Below are positions 44,864 to 53,846 of a stretch of DNA of 64,000 nucleotides, in pieces. The translations under genes and the position numbers were made by a program. This DNA comes from Streptomyces formicae (GTDB lineage: Bacteria; Actinomycetota; Actinomycetes; Streptomycetales; Streptomycetaceae), in the NCBI RefSeq assembly GCF_002556545.1, contig NZ_CP022685.1, forward strand, positions 5,620,001 through 5,684,000. The letters are read 5' to 3'. Positions within the stretch are counted from its first letter, which is position 1; every line of letters starts with the position of its first letter. Under the pieces are notes generated by a model. The model was not told the origin of the DNA. It did not search any database and worked only from the letters and a program-made list of their open reading frames with translations.

Positions 44864-46684
44864 ATGCCACAGGAGAGCTCTGCCCAGATCCAGGTGGGCG
44901 ACGACGACACCTACGACTACGACGTAGTCGTCGTAGGCAGCGGCTTCGGCGGCGCCGTCTCCGCCCTGCGCCTCACCGAGAAGGGCTACCGCGTAGGCGT
45001 GCTCGAAGCCGGTCGCCGCTTCACGCGCGCGACCCTGCCCAAGAACTCCTGGGACCTGAAGAACTACCTCTGGGCCCCCGCCCTCGGCCTCTACGGCATC
45101 CAGCGCATCCACCTGCTCGGCAACGTGATGGTCCTCGCGGGCGCGGGCGTCGGCGGTGGCTCGCTGAACTACGCCAACACCCTGTACGTGCCACCGGCGC
45201 CGTTCTTCAAAGACCCGCAGTGGAAGGACATCACGGACTGGCAGGACGAGCTGAGCCCGTACTACGAGCAGGCCAAGCGCATGCTCGGCGTACGACTCAA
45301 CCCCACGACGACGCCCTCGGACGTCCATCTGAAGGCCGCCGCCCAGGAGATGGGGGTCGGCGACAGCTTCCACATGGCGCCCGTCGGCGTCTTCTTCGGC
45401 GACAAGGACGACGCGGACGGACAGTCAACGGCCAGGCCCGGCAAGGAAGTTCCTGACCCCTACTTCGGCGGGGCCGGACCCTCCCGCAGGGCCTGCACCG
45501 AATGCGGCGAGTGCATGACCGGCTGCCGCCACGGCGCGAAGAACACCCTCAACGAGAACTACCTCTACCTCGCCGAGAAGGCGGGCGCCGTCGTCCACCC
45601 GATGACCTCGGTCGTCGCCGTCACCGAGGACTCGCGGGGCGGGTTCGCGGTGCGCACCCTGCCCACCGACGACAAGCGCAAGGGCAAGGGGCGTACGTTC
45701 AAGGCCCGCAAGGTCGTCGTCGCCGCGGGGACGTACGGCACGCAGACCCTGCTGCACCGCATGAAGGACTCCGGGCTGCTGCCCCGCCTCTCCGAGCGGC
45801 TCGGCACCCTGACCCGCACCAACTCCGAGGCCCTGGTGGGCGCCCAGACCACCGACCGCCGCTACCGCAAGCGGCACGGCGCCGAGAAGGTCGACTTCAC
45901 CAAGGGCGTCGCGATCACCTCGTCGATCCACCCGAACGACAGCACGCACATCGAGCCCGTCCGCTACGGCAAGAAGTCCAACGCGATGGGCGGCATGACG
46001 CTGCTCCAGGTCCCGTACAGCGTCAAGGGCGGCAAGGACCGGGTCACCGGATGGCTCGGCAACATGGCGCGCCACCCGCTGCTCGCGGTGCGCTCCCTGT
46101 CCAACCGGCGCTGGTCGGAGCGGACCATCATCGGCCTGGTGATGCAGTCGCTCGACAACTCCCTGACGACGTACCGCAAGGAGAAGGGGCTCGGCAAGGG
46201 CCTGCTCACCGCCCGGCAGGGCCACGGGGCGCCGAACCCGAACCAGATCCCCGAGGCGACCCGCGCCGCGACGATCCTCTCCCAGGAGATCAACGGCTTC
46301 GCAGGATCGAACATCGGCGAGCTCATGGGCACCCCGCTGACCGCGCACTTCCTCGGCGGCTGCCCGATCGGCGACTCGGCGGACACCGGCGTCATCGACC
46401 CCTACCACCGGCTCTACGGCCACCCCGGCATCTCGGTCGTCGACGGCGCCGCGGTCTCGGCGAACCTGGGCGTGAACCCGTCCCTGACGATCACCGCGCA
46501 GGCCGAGCGCGCCATGTCGTTCTGGCCCAACAAGGGCGCCGATGACCCGCGTCCCGCGCAGGGCGCGGCGTACGTACGCCTCGCGGCGGTCGAGCCGAAG
46601 AGCCCGGCGGTCCCCGCGGACGCGTTCGGCGCGCTGCGGCTGCCGTTCCTGGGGATGCCGACGGTGCCGTCCAAGAAGCCGTAA
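44864..46684 (+). CDS. GMC-family FAD oxidoreductase (cholesterol-oxidase-like)
   Basis: 606 residues from ATG 44864, preceded by GAGGAG. FAD motif VVVVGSGFGGAVSALRLTEK is near residue 20. GNVMVLAGAGVGGGSLNYAN and the C-terminal GMC signature region (LGGCPIGDSADTGVIDPYHR, SVVDGAAVSANLGVNPSLTI) follow. In the middle a cysteine-rich block CTECGECMTGC resembles a ferredoxin-type cluster loop, as in several actinobacterial GMC oxidoreductases. No signal peptide is seen. A sterol or other alcohol substrate is possible. Adjacent to the aldehyde dehydrogenase, so an alcohol-to-acid route is conceivable but unproved. Confidence 0.85.
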   Translation: MPQESSAQIQVGDDDTYDYDVVVVGSGFGGAVSALRLTEKGYRVGVLEAGRRFTRATLPKNSWDLKNYLWAPALGLYGIQRIHLLGNVMVLAGAGVGGGSLNYANTLYVPPAPFFKDPQWKDITDWQDELSPYYEQAKRMLGVRLNPTTTPSDVHLKAAAQEMGVGDSFHMAPVGVFFGDKDDADGQSTARPGKEVPDPYFGGAGPSRRACTECGECMTGCRHGAKNTLNENYLYLAEKAGAVVHPMTSVVAVTEDSRGGFAVRTLPTDDKRKGKGRTFKARKVVVAAGTYGTQTLLHRMKDSGLLPRLSERLGTLTRTNSEALVGAQTTDRRYRKRHGAEKVDFTKGVAITSSIHPNDSTHIEPVRYGKKSNAMGGMTLLQVPYSVKGGKDRVTGWLGNMARHPLLAVRSLSNRRWSERTIIGLVMQSLDNSLTTYRKEKGLGKGLLTARQGHGAPNPNQIPEATRAATILSQEINGFAGSNIGELMGTPLTAHFLGGCPIGDSADTGVIDPYHRLYGHPGISVVDGAAVSANLGVNPSLTITAQAERAMSFWPNKGADDPRPAQGAAYVRLAAVEPKSPAVPADAFGALRLPFLGMPTVPSKKP

Positions 46685-46743
46685 CTCTCCCTGGTCGGCC
46701 GGTGACTCACGCTGGACCGTCACCACTGCCCCTGGACACACGT

Positions 46744-46777
46744 AAGGACCTGCACCCCCCTCCGAGCGCAGGTCCTT
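46744..46777. terminator. Terminator between convergent genes
   Basis: AAGGACCTGC pairs with GCAGGTCCTT across a 14-base C-rich loop. It lies 60 bases after the oxidoreductase stop and 40 bases beyond the end of the convergent surface-protein gene. Confidence 0.75.
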
Positions 46778-46816
46778 CCGCGTGATCAGGTGCCGCCGGT
46801 CGGGCGGCTGCCGCTG

Positions 46817-47851
46817 TTACGCGGCGGCGTCGGCCTTGCGGCGACGCACGACGAACACCGCGCCCGCACCGGCGACGACGGCGATGCCGCCCGCGATGCC
46901 GATCGTCGGCAGCATCGAGCTGGAGCCGGTCTCGGCGAGGCTGCCGGTGACCGGGAGGTCCTTGGCGCCGCCCTGCGGCTTCGTGACGTTGGTCGGCAGG
47001 TGCTTGCCGGGCTTCGGCTTGGCCGTGCCCGGGTCGTCGTTGTCGCTACCGGCCTTGAGGATCGTCAGCGGGTAGTAGTCGAACGAGTTGCGCACGCAGT
47101 TCGCCTCGGAGTCGACGTAACCGCCGAGACCGATCGCGTAACCGGGTCCGGCCGGGGCCTTGACGCTGACCTTGAGGCGCAGCTTGATGTCGACCTTCTC
47201 CTTGGCGCCGAGCTCGGTGACGCCGAAGGCGAGGCCGCCGTCCAGGTCGCCGTCGATCGACTCCCAGGACTTGGTCTCCGGGTCGAAGTACTGGAGGTTG
47301 GCGTAGTTGCTCAGCCAGTCCTTCTCGTCCGCACCGTCGCTGTCGACGGCCGCGATCCACTGGACCTCGCCGAGCTCCTCGTCGGTGGGGTTGGCGGCAC
47401 GCAGCTCGAACTGGTGCCAGCCGCTGCCCGCGACGATCTTGCCGGGCAGGCCGTTGATGCTCATCTCCAGCTTGGAGTCGACGTCCTCGCCGTCCTCGTC
47501 CACCGGGCAGTCGGTGGGCGGCTCGGTGGGCTCCTCGGTCGGCTTGGCCGTGGGCTTGTCCGTGGGCTTCTCGGTCGGCTTCTCGGTGGGCTTGGCCGTC
47601 TCGGTGGGCTTGTCCGTCGGCTTCTCGGTCGGCTTCGTCGTCTCGGTCGGCTTGTCCGTCGGCTTGGGAGTCTCCGTCGGCTTGTCGGTCGGCTTGGGCG
47701 TCTCGGTCGGCTTGGCCGTCTCCGTGGCCGTCTCGGTCGGGGACACGGTGGTGGTGTCCCCGGTCGCGAACGCGGCGGGCGCCGACAGGAGCGCGATCGG
47801 GACTATGGCAGCCGTTGCGGCCGTGACGGCCATGGCACGACGAAGCTTCAT
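46817..47851 (-). CDS. Sortase-anchored cell-surface protein with Lys-Pro-Thr repeat stalk
   Basis: 344 residues from the ATG at 47849-47851. Signal peptide at 1-30 ([19 protein letters not shown]). A stalk of about 75 residues built from KPTE/KPTD units follows (about 45-112). A beta-rich domain (about 120-270) has two cysteines (DCPVDED and EANCVRN), which could form a disulfide. A sorting signal comes last: LAETG at 305-309, a hydrophobic helix and the basic end RRRKADAAA. LAxTG is the signal used by Streptomyces class E sortases. Probably displayed on the wall of aerial hyphae or vegetative cells; the ligand is unknown. Confidence 0.88.
   Translation of the reverse strand: MKLRRAMAVTAATAAIVPIALLSAPAAFATGDTTTVSPTETATETAKPTETPKPTDKPTETPKPTDKPTETTKPTEKPTDKPTETAKPTEKPTEKPTDKPTAKPTEEPTEPPTDCPVDEDGEDVDSKLEMSINGLPGKIVAGSGWHQFELRAANPTDEELGEVQWIAAVDSDGADEKDWLSNYANLQYFDPETKSWESIDGDLDGGLAFGVTELGAKEKVDIKLRLKVSVKAPAGPGYAIGLGGYVDSEANCVRNSFDYYPLTILKAGSDNDDPGTAKPKPGKHLPTNVTKPQGGAKDLPVTGSLAETGSSSMLPTIGIAGGIAVVAGAGAVFVVRRRKADAAA
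47520..47740 (-). repeat. Tandem repeats encoding the KPTE/KPTD stalk
   Basis: Imperfect 12-24 base units such as GGTCGGCTTG, TCCGTCGGCT and GTGGGCTTGT recur through this stretch inside the surface-protein gene. They encode Lys-Pro-Thr-Glu/Asp. Such repeats can change number by slippage, altering stalk length between strains. Confidence 0.8.
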
Positions 47852-48089
47852 GAAGACCTCAGGGAGTCCGGCGCACTGCCTGGTGGGCAGTACGGAGGTG
47901 GAGGCCTCCGCGGTGGGGCGCGGTTGTGGCCGTTGTTACTGCATGCATGACCTGCGATCCCTGTGAATGGTTGTCCTCGAACTGACGGAATTCTTATGTG
48001 CGGTGGATCACAACGCTTGTGCCGGTGGGACGGGGTGCCGTAGAACTTCCCCCGCCCGAACGGGCCGAGCTCAAGGGGGAGGGGACAGC

Positions 48090-48455
48090 GTGGCCATACC
48101 CGACGAGGTGTGGGAGAGATTCGAGAAGGACAGCGAGCGGGACATCCGCTCGACCGCGCCGAAGGAGCCGTCCGCGCGGGCGCGCATGGTGGCCGAGCGG
48201 CTGCGGCGCCTGGACGAGGAGGCGGCCCGACAGCAGGCGGAGCGGGCCGGACGCCTCCGCCGCAGGCGCGGGAAGCGCAAGGCCGATCCCGAGCCGTGGC
48301 GCCCCGACGGCTGGCGCGCCGCGCCCACGGGACCGAGCCGAGGCGGCCGCTCCGAACGGAGCCGCCGGGTGTGGAGCGTGGTGATCGTGATCGGTGGCAT
48401 GGCCCTCGCGATCGCGCTGCTCAGCCCGTTCCGCTTCTGGATCTGGGGCTGGTGA
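48090..48455 (+). CDS. Small membrane protein with arginine-rich cytoplasmic part
   Basis: 121 residues from GTG 48090, after GGGGGAGGGG. The first 90 residues are charged and probably helical (MVAERLRRLDEEAARQQAER, then RRRRGKRKADPEPW), and one C-terminal membrane helix follows (VWSVVIVIGGMALAIALLSP) ending FRFWIWGW. No domain is recognised. It is transcribed away from the surface protein. Confidence 0.78.
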   Translation: MAIPDEVWERFEKDSERDIRSTAPKEPSARARMVAERLRRLDEEAARQQAERAGRLRRRRGKRKADPEPWRPDGWRAAPTGPSRGGRSERSRRVWSVVIVIGGMALAIALLSPFRFWIWGW

Positions 48456-48558
48456 ACGGACCGTTCGGCAGGACGGAACCGTCAGCGATCTTCCTCCGTC
48501 GTAGAAGGGGTGCGGGTGACTCCGCACGATGCGATACGTGAGTGAGTGGGGGAAGAAC

Positions 48559-49395
48559 GTGAAGTCAGCTGTGTCGCGGGCCGTGGTGGCCGTATCCGTG
48601 GTGGCCGCACTCGGCTCGCTCGCCGCGTGCGGTGGTGGCAGCGGCGACGACGCCGGGAAGTCGGCGAAGCCGGGCGCGAGCAAGAGTGCGGGTTCTGGTT
48701 CGGACTCGGCTTCCGGTTCCGGTTCCGGCGCGGACGGTGGCGCGGGCTCCGGCGGTTCGCGGGCCGCCGCCAAGCTGGAGAAGGCCGCCCTCGGGGCCGG
48801 TGACATCAAGGGCTACAAGGTCGAGAAGGCCGACGAGGCCGCCGCGCGCCCGGCGGGCACCGTGTCCCCCTCGGTCTGCGCGCCGCTCGCCGCGGTGCTC
48901 GGACCGGGTACGCCGCCGAAGGCCGATGCCCACGTCGGCCGCGTCCTGAGCGGCTCCGACGCCTCGGGCGGCTCCGGCAAGGGCGACGTGCCGATCACCG
49001 ACGTCGGCCTCTCCGCCTACGCGCGGGCCGACGCCACGAAGTCCATGGAGGGCCTGCGCACGGCCCTGAAGTCGAAGAAGTGCTCCACCTTCGGCGTCGG
49101 CGCGCACCGGTTCCTCGGCGTCCACGCGCTGCCCGCGCCGGACAAGGGCGACGAGGCCGTGTCGTACAAACTGGCCCAGCGCAAGGGCGAGTTCCTGATG
49201 CGCGAGAGCGTCACGGTGGTCCGCCGCGGCGGGACCCTCGTCGTCTTCGAGGCGTCGAACCTGTACGACCCCGAGGGCGTCCAGGAGGACAAAGAGGCGG
49301 CACGGGACGGCAGGGAGGGCGCCGGCACGCCCACGGCGGACGAGGACCCGAAGCTCGCCCCGGCGATCGTCGACGCACAGCTCAGCAAGGTGTGA
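48559..49395 (+). CDS. Secreted lipoprotein, unknown function
   Basis: 278 residues from GTG 48559 with GGGGGAAG before it; a start ten codons earlier is possible. Signal peptide with lipobox LAACG at about residue 24. A Gly/Ser-rich flexible segment follows (GSGSDSASGSGSGADGGAGS), then a domain of about 200 residues with ITDVGLSAYARADATKSMEG and KKCSTFGVGAHRFLGV. Two cysteines (SVCAPL and KKCSTF) may be disulfide-bonded. This looks like the family of actinobacterial lipoproteins with a sensor-like domain, but I cannot name it. Confidence 0.82.
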   Translation: MKSAVSRAVVAVSVVAALGSLAACGGGSGDDAGKSAKPGASKSAGSGSDSASGSGSGADGGAGSGGSRAAAKLEKAALGAGDIKGYKVEKADEAAARPAGTVSPSVCAPLAAVLGPGTPPKADAHVGRVLSGSDASGGSGKGDVPITDVGLSAYARADATKSMEGLRTALKSKKCSTFGVGAHRFLGVHALPAPDKGDEAVSYKLAQRKGEFLMRESVTVVRRGGTLVVFEASNLYDPEGVQEDKEAARDGREGAGTPTADEDPKLAPAIVDAQLSKV

Positions 49396-49424
49396 GTTGA
49401 CGGAGGAGGCGTTCAGGCAGAGCG

Positions 49425-49457
49425 AAGGGCCCCGCGGGACGGATCCGCGGGGCCCTT
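49425..49457 (+). terminator. Terminator after the lipoprotein gene
   Basis: AAGGGCCCCGCGG and CCGCGGGGCCCTT form a perfect 13-bp stem with a seven-base loop, 30 bases after the stop. Confidence 0.88.
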
Positions 49458-49982
49458 GGCTGTCAGCACCGACGTCAGGGCAGCGTCGATGCCTCGGGGC
49501 GGCGCCGGGGGGTGTGCGCCGCTGGTTCGAGTGCCGGTGGCCGCCCCGGCGCACAGGGGGCGCTCGGGTGGTATCGACCATTGGCAATGAAGCTGTGGAG
49601 GGGGGTCGGGAACCCCGCCCTCTTACGCATCGTGCTGGATGCGTTGTTGGGGACGCAACCGTTTCGACCACATCGACAAGGGGGGAAGGGGGACGGAGGC
49701 CGGCCGGCTCCGGGCGTCCCCGAAGCCGACCGTTCTCTTGGGTGACCGGGCTGCTGTCCCCTGCCGTCCGGTCACATATCTGGAGCGAGGTCCCACGGCG
49801 TACGCATGCGATCCGTACGCCTCATCGCTCCAGCGGAGCCACGCGTGGTTCTTACGGGCCCGCCCCTGGCTGACACGGACACCGGGACCAACGAAGCCCG
49901 CCCGGAACCGGTCACGCGCCGTACGGGTGAGAACGCATCCGAACTCAGGTCCACAGGCGCCCGGGGCGGCCCTCGCGCCGGG
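49458..49982. other. Region with no supported gene
   Basis: About 525 bases between the terminator and the end of the chorismate mutase gene. Several frames are open on the top strand (for example from 49512, 49639 and 49806) but they differ in frame, lack convincing domains, and one runs antisense into the mutase. A purine run GACAAGGGGGGAAGGGGGAC at 49675-49694 resembles a strong ribosome site, yet no good start follows it. Possibly a decayed gene, or an expressed leader without product. Confidence 0.5.
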
Positions 49983-50315
49983 TCAGACCTGGCCCCGGCA
50001 CAGCTCGAGGAGCGTCATCGCGAGCGTCGTGCCGGGCTTGCCGAGCGAGTCCCTGTAGTGGCCGAGGACCTCCATCTCGCGGGAGAGGTTCACGCGGCGG
50101 CCGCCGGAGGTGATGCGGGCCTCCTGGATGACGGCCGAGACGGCCATCCGTTCCTGGATGAGACCGATGATGCGGTCGTCGAGCGTGTCGATCCGCTCAC
50201 GGGCGTTCTCGATCAGGTCCGCGGCCTCGGGGGTGCGGGCGCCGGTCTTGTCCGCGGCGGTGACGGCGGTGACGGCGGTGGTTGCGACGGTGCCGGTGGT
50301 GGCGGTGGCGGTCAT
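49983..50315 (-). CDS. Chorismate mutase, AroQ-delta type
   Basis: Converts chorismate to prephenate, the branch to phenylalanine and tyrosine. 110 residues from the ATG at 50313-50315, preceded by GAGGAGCCCCAC. A disordered Thr/Ala/Val N-terminus is followed by the all-helical AroQ domain: ENARERIDTLDDRIIGLIQE, RMAVSAVIQEARITSGGRRV, NLSREMEVLGHYRDS, and the end LLELCRGQV. The short form ending in a Gly/Arg motif resembles the intracellular M. tuberculosis enzyme, which is weak alone and activated by complex formation with DAHP synthase. The upstream leader suggests attenuation control. Confidence 0.9.
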   Translation of the reverse strand: MTATATTGTVATTAVTAVTAADKTGARTPEAADLIENARERIDTLDDRIIGLIQERMAVSAVIQEARITSGGRRVNLSREMEVLGHYRDSLGKPGTTLAMTLLELCRGQV

Positions 50316-50387
50316 GTGGGGCTCCTCGTGTCCTGGGGTCTTCGTGGGTGGGGGAGCCCCGGAGCGGCAAGGTCCGCGAACGACAGA

Positions 50388-50416
50388 GCGCCCCGGGCCT
50401 TGTCGGCCCGGGGCGC
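50388..50416 (-). terminator. Hairpin in the chorismate mutase leader (putative attenuator)
   Basis: Read on the bottom strand, GCGCCCCGGGCC and GGCCCGGGGCGC form a perfect 12-bp stem with a GACAA loop, followed by TCTGTCGTTCG. It lies 23 bases after the stop of the Phe/Tyr-rich leader frame and 72 bases before the mutase ATG. A strong GC stem inside a 5' leader, between two divergent genes, is best explained as an intrinsic terminator that can be overridden. Confidence 0.75.
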
Positions 50417-50439
50417 CCGGTAAGTCGCTTGTCAGGTGA

Positions 50440-50511
50440 TCAAGCAGCTCGACCATGGCAGCCGGCAGGCCGGTTGCCATAGGTAAAGAGGAAGCTCAGG
50501 TGCTTGGTCAC
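50440..50511 (-). CDS. Putative Phe/Tyr leader peptide of chorismate mutase (23 aa)
   Basis: Bottom-strand frame GTG (50511-50509) to TGA (50442-50440): MTKHLSFLFTYGNRPAGCHG then RAA. It contains Phe7, Phe9 and Tyr11 within five residues, the end products of the pathway begun by the gene downstream. A promoter-like TTGACC (50549-50544) and TACTGG lie just before it, so the message could start close to the GTG and be leaderless, as seen for other Streptomyces leader peptides. Too short for routine gene finding. Function is inferred from composition, order and the hairpin that follows. Confidence 0.7.
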   Translation of the reverse strand: MTKHLSFLFTYGNRPAGCHGRAA

Positions 50512-50713
50512 GGAGCCAGTATGCCCCCACGGGCGCGTGCCCGGTCAATCCGGCCTCCCCGGCGGCTCGGATGCTGAGACGTCCCGCACAGCGGCTCCGC
50601 TCCGTCGGATGCGACGAAGAAGGCCCCGCCAGGCCCGGTAGAATCGACAAACACAGACCCCCTGCTCACGCACTGAGCCTCTCGCTCACGCTCAACGCCG
50701 GAAGGCCGCCGCC

Positions 50714-52294
50714 GTGCCATCAGCGCCCCCCGCTGCCGCCGCTCCCGAGACCGTCCTGGTCGTCGACTTCGGAGCGCAGTACGCCCAGCTCATCGCCCGC
50801 CGCGTCCGTGAGGCCCGGGTCTACAGCGAGATCGTGCCGAGCACGATGCCGGTCTCCGAGATGCTCGCCAAGAGGCCCGCGGCGATCATCCTCTCCGGCG
50901 GCCCCTCGTCGGTGTACGCGGAGAACGCGCCCACCGTCGACCGTCAGCTCTTCGAGGCCGGTGTCCCCGTCTTCGGCATGTGCTACGGCTTCCAGCTGAT
51001 GGCGACCGCCCTCGGCGGCACCGTCGACGACAACGGCGCCCGTGAGTACGGCCGCACGCCGCTGTCCGTCTCCAAGCCCGGATCCACCCTCTTCGAGGGC
51101 ACCCCGGCCGAGCAGTCCGTGTGGATGTCGCACGGCGACGCGTGCAGCGCGGCGCCCGAGGGCTTCACCGTCACCGCGTCCACGGACGTCGTGCCGGTCG
51201 CGGCCTTCGAGGACGACGAGAAGAAGCTGTACGGCGTGCAGTACCACCCCGAGGTGATGCACTCCACGCACGGCCAGCAGGTCCTGGAGCACTTCCTCTA
51301 CCGCGGCGCGGGCATCAAGCCGAACTGGACGACCGGCAACGTCATCGACGAGCAGGTCGCCGCGATCCGCGAGCGGGTCGGCACCAAGCGCGCCATCTGC
51401 GGCCTGTCCGGCGGCGTGGACTCCGCCGTCGCCGCCGCCCTCGTACAGAAGGCCATCGGCTCGCAGCTGACCTGCGTCTACGTCGACCACGGCCTGATGC
51501 GCAAGGGCGAGACCGAGCAGGTCGAGAAGGACTTCGTCGCCGCCACCGGCGCGAACCTGAAGGTCGTCGACGCGAGCGAGCGCTTCCTCGACGCGCTGGC
51601 CGGGGTCTCCGACCCGGAGACCAAGCGCAAGATCATCGGTCGTGAGTTCATCCGCGTCTTCGAGCAGGCGCAGCTGGAGATCCTCCAGGAGGACGGCCCC
51701 GAGGTCGCCTTCCTCGTGCAGGGCACGCTCTACCCGGACGTCGTCGAGTCCGGCGGCGGCACCGGCACGGCGAACATCAAGTCGCACCACAACGTCGGCG
51801 GTCTGCCCGACGACATCGAGTTCGAGCTCATCGAGCCGCTGCGCCAGCTGTTCAAGGACGAGGTCCGGATGGTCGGCTCCGAGCTCGGCCTGCCGGACGA
51901 GATCGTCCAGCGCCAGCCGTTCCCCGGCCCCGGCCTCGGCATCCGCATCGTCGGCGAGGTCACCAAGGACCGTCTCGACCTGCTGCGCGAGGCCGACGCC
52001 ATCGCCCGCGAGGAGCTGACGGCGGCCGGTCTCGACCGGGAGATCTGGCAGTGCCCGGTCGTGCTGCTCGCGGACGTCCGCAGCGTCGGCGTCCAGGGCG
52101 ACGGCCGCACGTACGGCCACCCGATCGTGCTGCGTCCCGTCTCCTCCGAGGACGCGATGACGGCCGACTGGACGCGCATGCCGTACGAGGTCCTCGCGAA
52201 GATCTCGACGCGCATCACCAACGAGGTCGCCGACGTGAACCGCGTCGTCCTCGACGTGACGAGCAAGCCGCCGGGGACCATCGAGTGGGAGTGA
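50714..52294 (+). CDS. guaA: GMP synthase (glutamine-hydrolysing)
   Basis: Converts XMP to GMP with glutamine. 526 residues from GTG 50714. The N-terminal class I amidotransferase has [20 protein letters not shown], the nucleophile in [10 protein letters not shown] and the His/Glu pair in QYHPEVMHS. The ATP-pyrophosphatase has [15 protein letters not shown]. The dimerisation domain has [16 protein letters not shown] and ends PPGTIEWE. All parts are complete. A TAGAAT at 50639-50644 is a possible -10 box. Completes the IMP to GMP route with guaB in this window. Confidence 0.97.
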   Translation: MPSAPPAAAAPETVLVVDFGAQYAQLIARRVREARVYSEIVPSTMPVSEMLAKRPAAIILSGGPSSVYAENAPTVDRQLFEAGVPVFGMCYGFQLMATALGGTVDDNGAREYGRTPLSVSKPGSTLFEGTPAEQSVWMSHGDACSAAPEGFTVTASTDVVPVAAFEDDEKKLYGVQYHPEVMHSTHGQQVLEHFLYRGAGIKPNWTTGNVIDEQVAAIRERVGTKRAICGLSGGVDSAVAAALVQKAIGSQLTCVYVDHGLMRKGETEQVEKDFVAATGANLKVVDASERFLDALAGVSDPETKRKIIGREFIRVFEQAQLEILQEDGPEVAFLVQGTLYPDVVESGGGTGTANIKSHHNVGGLPDDIEFELIEPLRQLFKDEVRMVGSELGLPDEIVQRQPFPGPGLGIRIVGEVTKDRLDLLREADAIAREELTAAGLDREIWQCPVVLLADVRSVGVQGDGRTYGHPIVLRPVSSEDAMTADWTRMPYEVLAKISTRITNEVADVNRVVLDVTSKPPGTIEWE

Positions 52295-52359
52295 TCTCCC
52301 CGCACCGCTGAGACGGCGTCGTCCACACCCTGTGGGCGACGCCGTTCGCGTACGACGGG

Positions 52360-52839
52360 TCAGGCGCGCCTGGTCTTCTTCAGCGGGGCGCCCGGCTTCC
52401 ACACCTCGACGGCCAGGTACGTGCCGTCCTCGATGGAGGTGCGCACCACCTCCGTCAGCTCGGTGCGGAAGAGGTGGAACGCGTCCGGGTCCGGCGGATG
52501 CACCGCTTCCGTGTAGAGCGCGACGACCTCCGGATCCCGCACCTCGACGGCCCGGCCCGCGATCCGGACGTCGCCGTCCGCCATCTCCGAGCCCGGCCCG
52601 TGGTTCGCCTGCAGCGCGAAGCGCGGGTCGCGGCGCAGGTCGAGCGCCTTGAGCGAGTTCGGCATCATGCCGAGCCACAACTCGCCGTTCAGGAAGCGGA
52701 CTTCCATCCCGGTGGTGCGCGGCGAACCGTCCTTGCGGAGCGTCGCGAGGGTGTGGTGGGTGAACGCGCCGAAGCGCTTCTCGACGGTCTCGGCGAGGTC
52801 GGACTCTGCGGCGGCGAAGGCTTCCCAGTTCCACGACAT
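52360..52839 (-). CDS. Pyridoxamine 5'-phosphate oxidase-like flavin/F420 split-barrel protein
   Basis: 159 residues from the ATG at 52837-52839. A split-barrel fold of the PNPOx family: FGAFTHHTLATLRKDGSPRT, GMEVRFLNGELWLGMMPNSL, KALDLRRDPRFALQANHG, and TYLAVEVWKPGAPLKKTRRA. Actinobacterial members of this type bind FMN, F420 or haem and often act as deazaflavin-dependent reductases. The cofactor cannot be fixed from the sequence. It is divergent from the aldolase gene. Confidence 0.85.
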   Translation of the reverse strand: MSWNWEAFAAAESDLAETVEKRFGAFTHHTLATLRKDGSPRTTGMEVRFLNGELWLGMMPNSLKALDLRRDPRFALQANHGPGSEMADGDVRIAGRAVEVRDPEVVALYTEAVHPPDPDAFHLFRTELTEVVRTSIEDGTYLAVEVWKPGAPLKKTRRA

Positions 52840-52969
52840 ACGGAGAGTCTGACGCGGATACCCGACACCTCCTGTCCGTATTCGCGGCACCGTTGATCGT
52901 GCCCTGCCTCTGTCCTCCTGTGCTTCCCACCGGTAACTTCCGCCCCGTACAGCCAGGGATGGAGGACAC

Positions 52970-53755
52970 ATGCAGGCGCCCACACCGATACCCGTCGAGC
53001 GGTTGCAGTTCGCGATGCCGCCCGTGCACGACTCCGTGGCGGACGAACGGCGCCACCGCAAGGAGCGCCTCGCCGGTGCCCTGCGGCTCTTCGGGCGGCT
53101 CGGGTACGAGGACGGCGTCTCCGGGCACATCACCGCGCGGGACCCGGAGTACGCCGACTGCTTCTGGGTGAACCCCTTCGGGATGCCCTTCAAGCACATC
53201 ACCGTCGGCGACCTCGTCCTCGCCAACGCCGACGGGCAGGTCGTCGAGGGGCGCCACCACGTCAACCAGGCCGCGTTCACCGTCCACGCCCAGGCGCATC
53301 TGGCGCGGCCCGACGTGGTAGCCGTCGCGCACTGCCACTCGCTGCACGGCCGCGCCCTCGCCACGCTCGGCGAACTCCTCGACCCGATCACCCAGGAGGC
53401 GTGCGCCTTCTACGAGAGCCACGCGCTGTACGACGGCTACACCGGAGTCGTCGTCGACGCCGACGAGGGGCGCAGGATCGCGACCGCGCTCGGCGACCAC
53501 AAGGCGGTCATCCTGCGCAACCACGGGCTGCTCACCGTCGGCGACTCCGTCGACGCCGCCGCCTGGTGGTTCATCACCATGGAGCGCTCCTGCCAGGTCC
53601 AGCTGAGCGCGCGGGCCGCGGGCCGGCCGGTGCTGATCGGCCACAAGCAGGCGGTGCGGACCAGGGAGCAGCTCGGCAGCGATCTGGTCGCGTGGATCAA
53701 TTACCAGTCCCTGTGGCAGGACATCAGCCGCAGCGAACCGGATCTGCTGACCTGA
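52970..53755 (+). CDS. Class II aldolase/adducin domain protein
   Basis: 261 residues from ATG 52970, preceded by GGAGGACAC. The zinc-binding histidines of class II aldolases are visible in VAHCHSLHGRALATLG, and the conserved glycine-rich loop lies in EDGVSGHITARDPEYADCFW. The NHGLLTVGDSVDAAAWWF segment gives the third His. The length fits non-sugar members (about 260 residues). The physiological substrate is unknown; many such genes in actinobacteria are annotated only by family. Confidence 0.88.
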   Translation: MQAPTPIPVERLQFAMPPVHDSVADERRHRKERLAGALRLFGRLGYEDGVSGHITARDPEYADCFWVNPFGMPFKHITVGDLVLANADGQVVEGRHHVNQAAFTVHAQAHLARPDVVAVAHCHSLHGRALATLGELLDPITQEACAFYESHALYDGYTGVVVDADEGRRIATALGDHKAVILRNHGLLTVGDSVDAAAWWFITMERSCQVQLSARAAGRPVLIGHKQAVRTREQLGSDLVAWINYQSLWQDISRSEPDLLT

Positions 53756-53846
53756 GGAGTCCGCCCAGGTCCGTGCCCCGCCCGTCAATGCGAGCGTGGC
53801 GCGTTCACCCCCACTGACCTGACCTACGGGATTCGTTCGTCCTTCA

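Noticed and set aside
47520..47740. Repeat array resembling CRISPR
   Set aside because: Units are short, contiguous and in frame, encoding KPTE/KPTD in a surface protein; there are no unique spacers.
49639..50058. Top-strand open frame leading into the chorismate mutase
   Set aside because: It runs antisense into a clear gene, has no ribosome site and shows Arg/Pro/Thr-rich shadow composition; no family is recognised.
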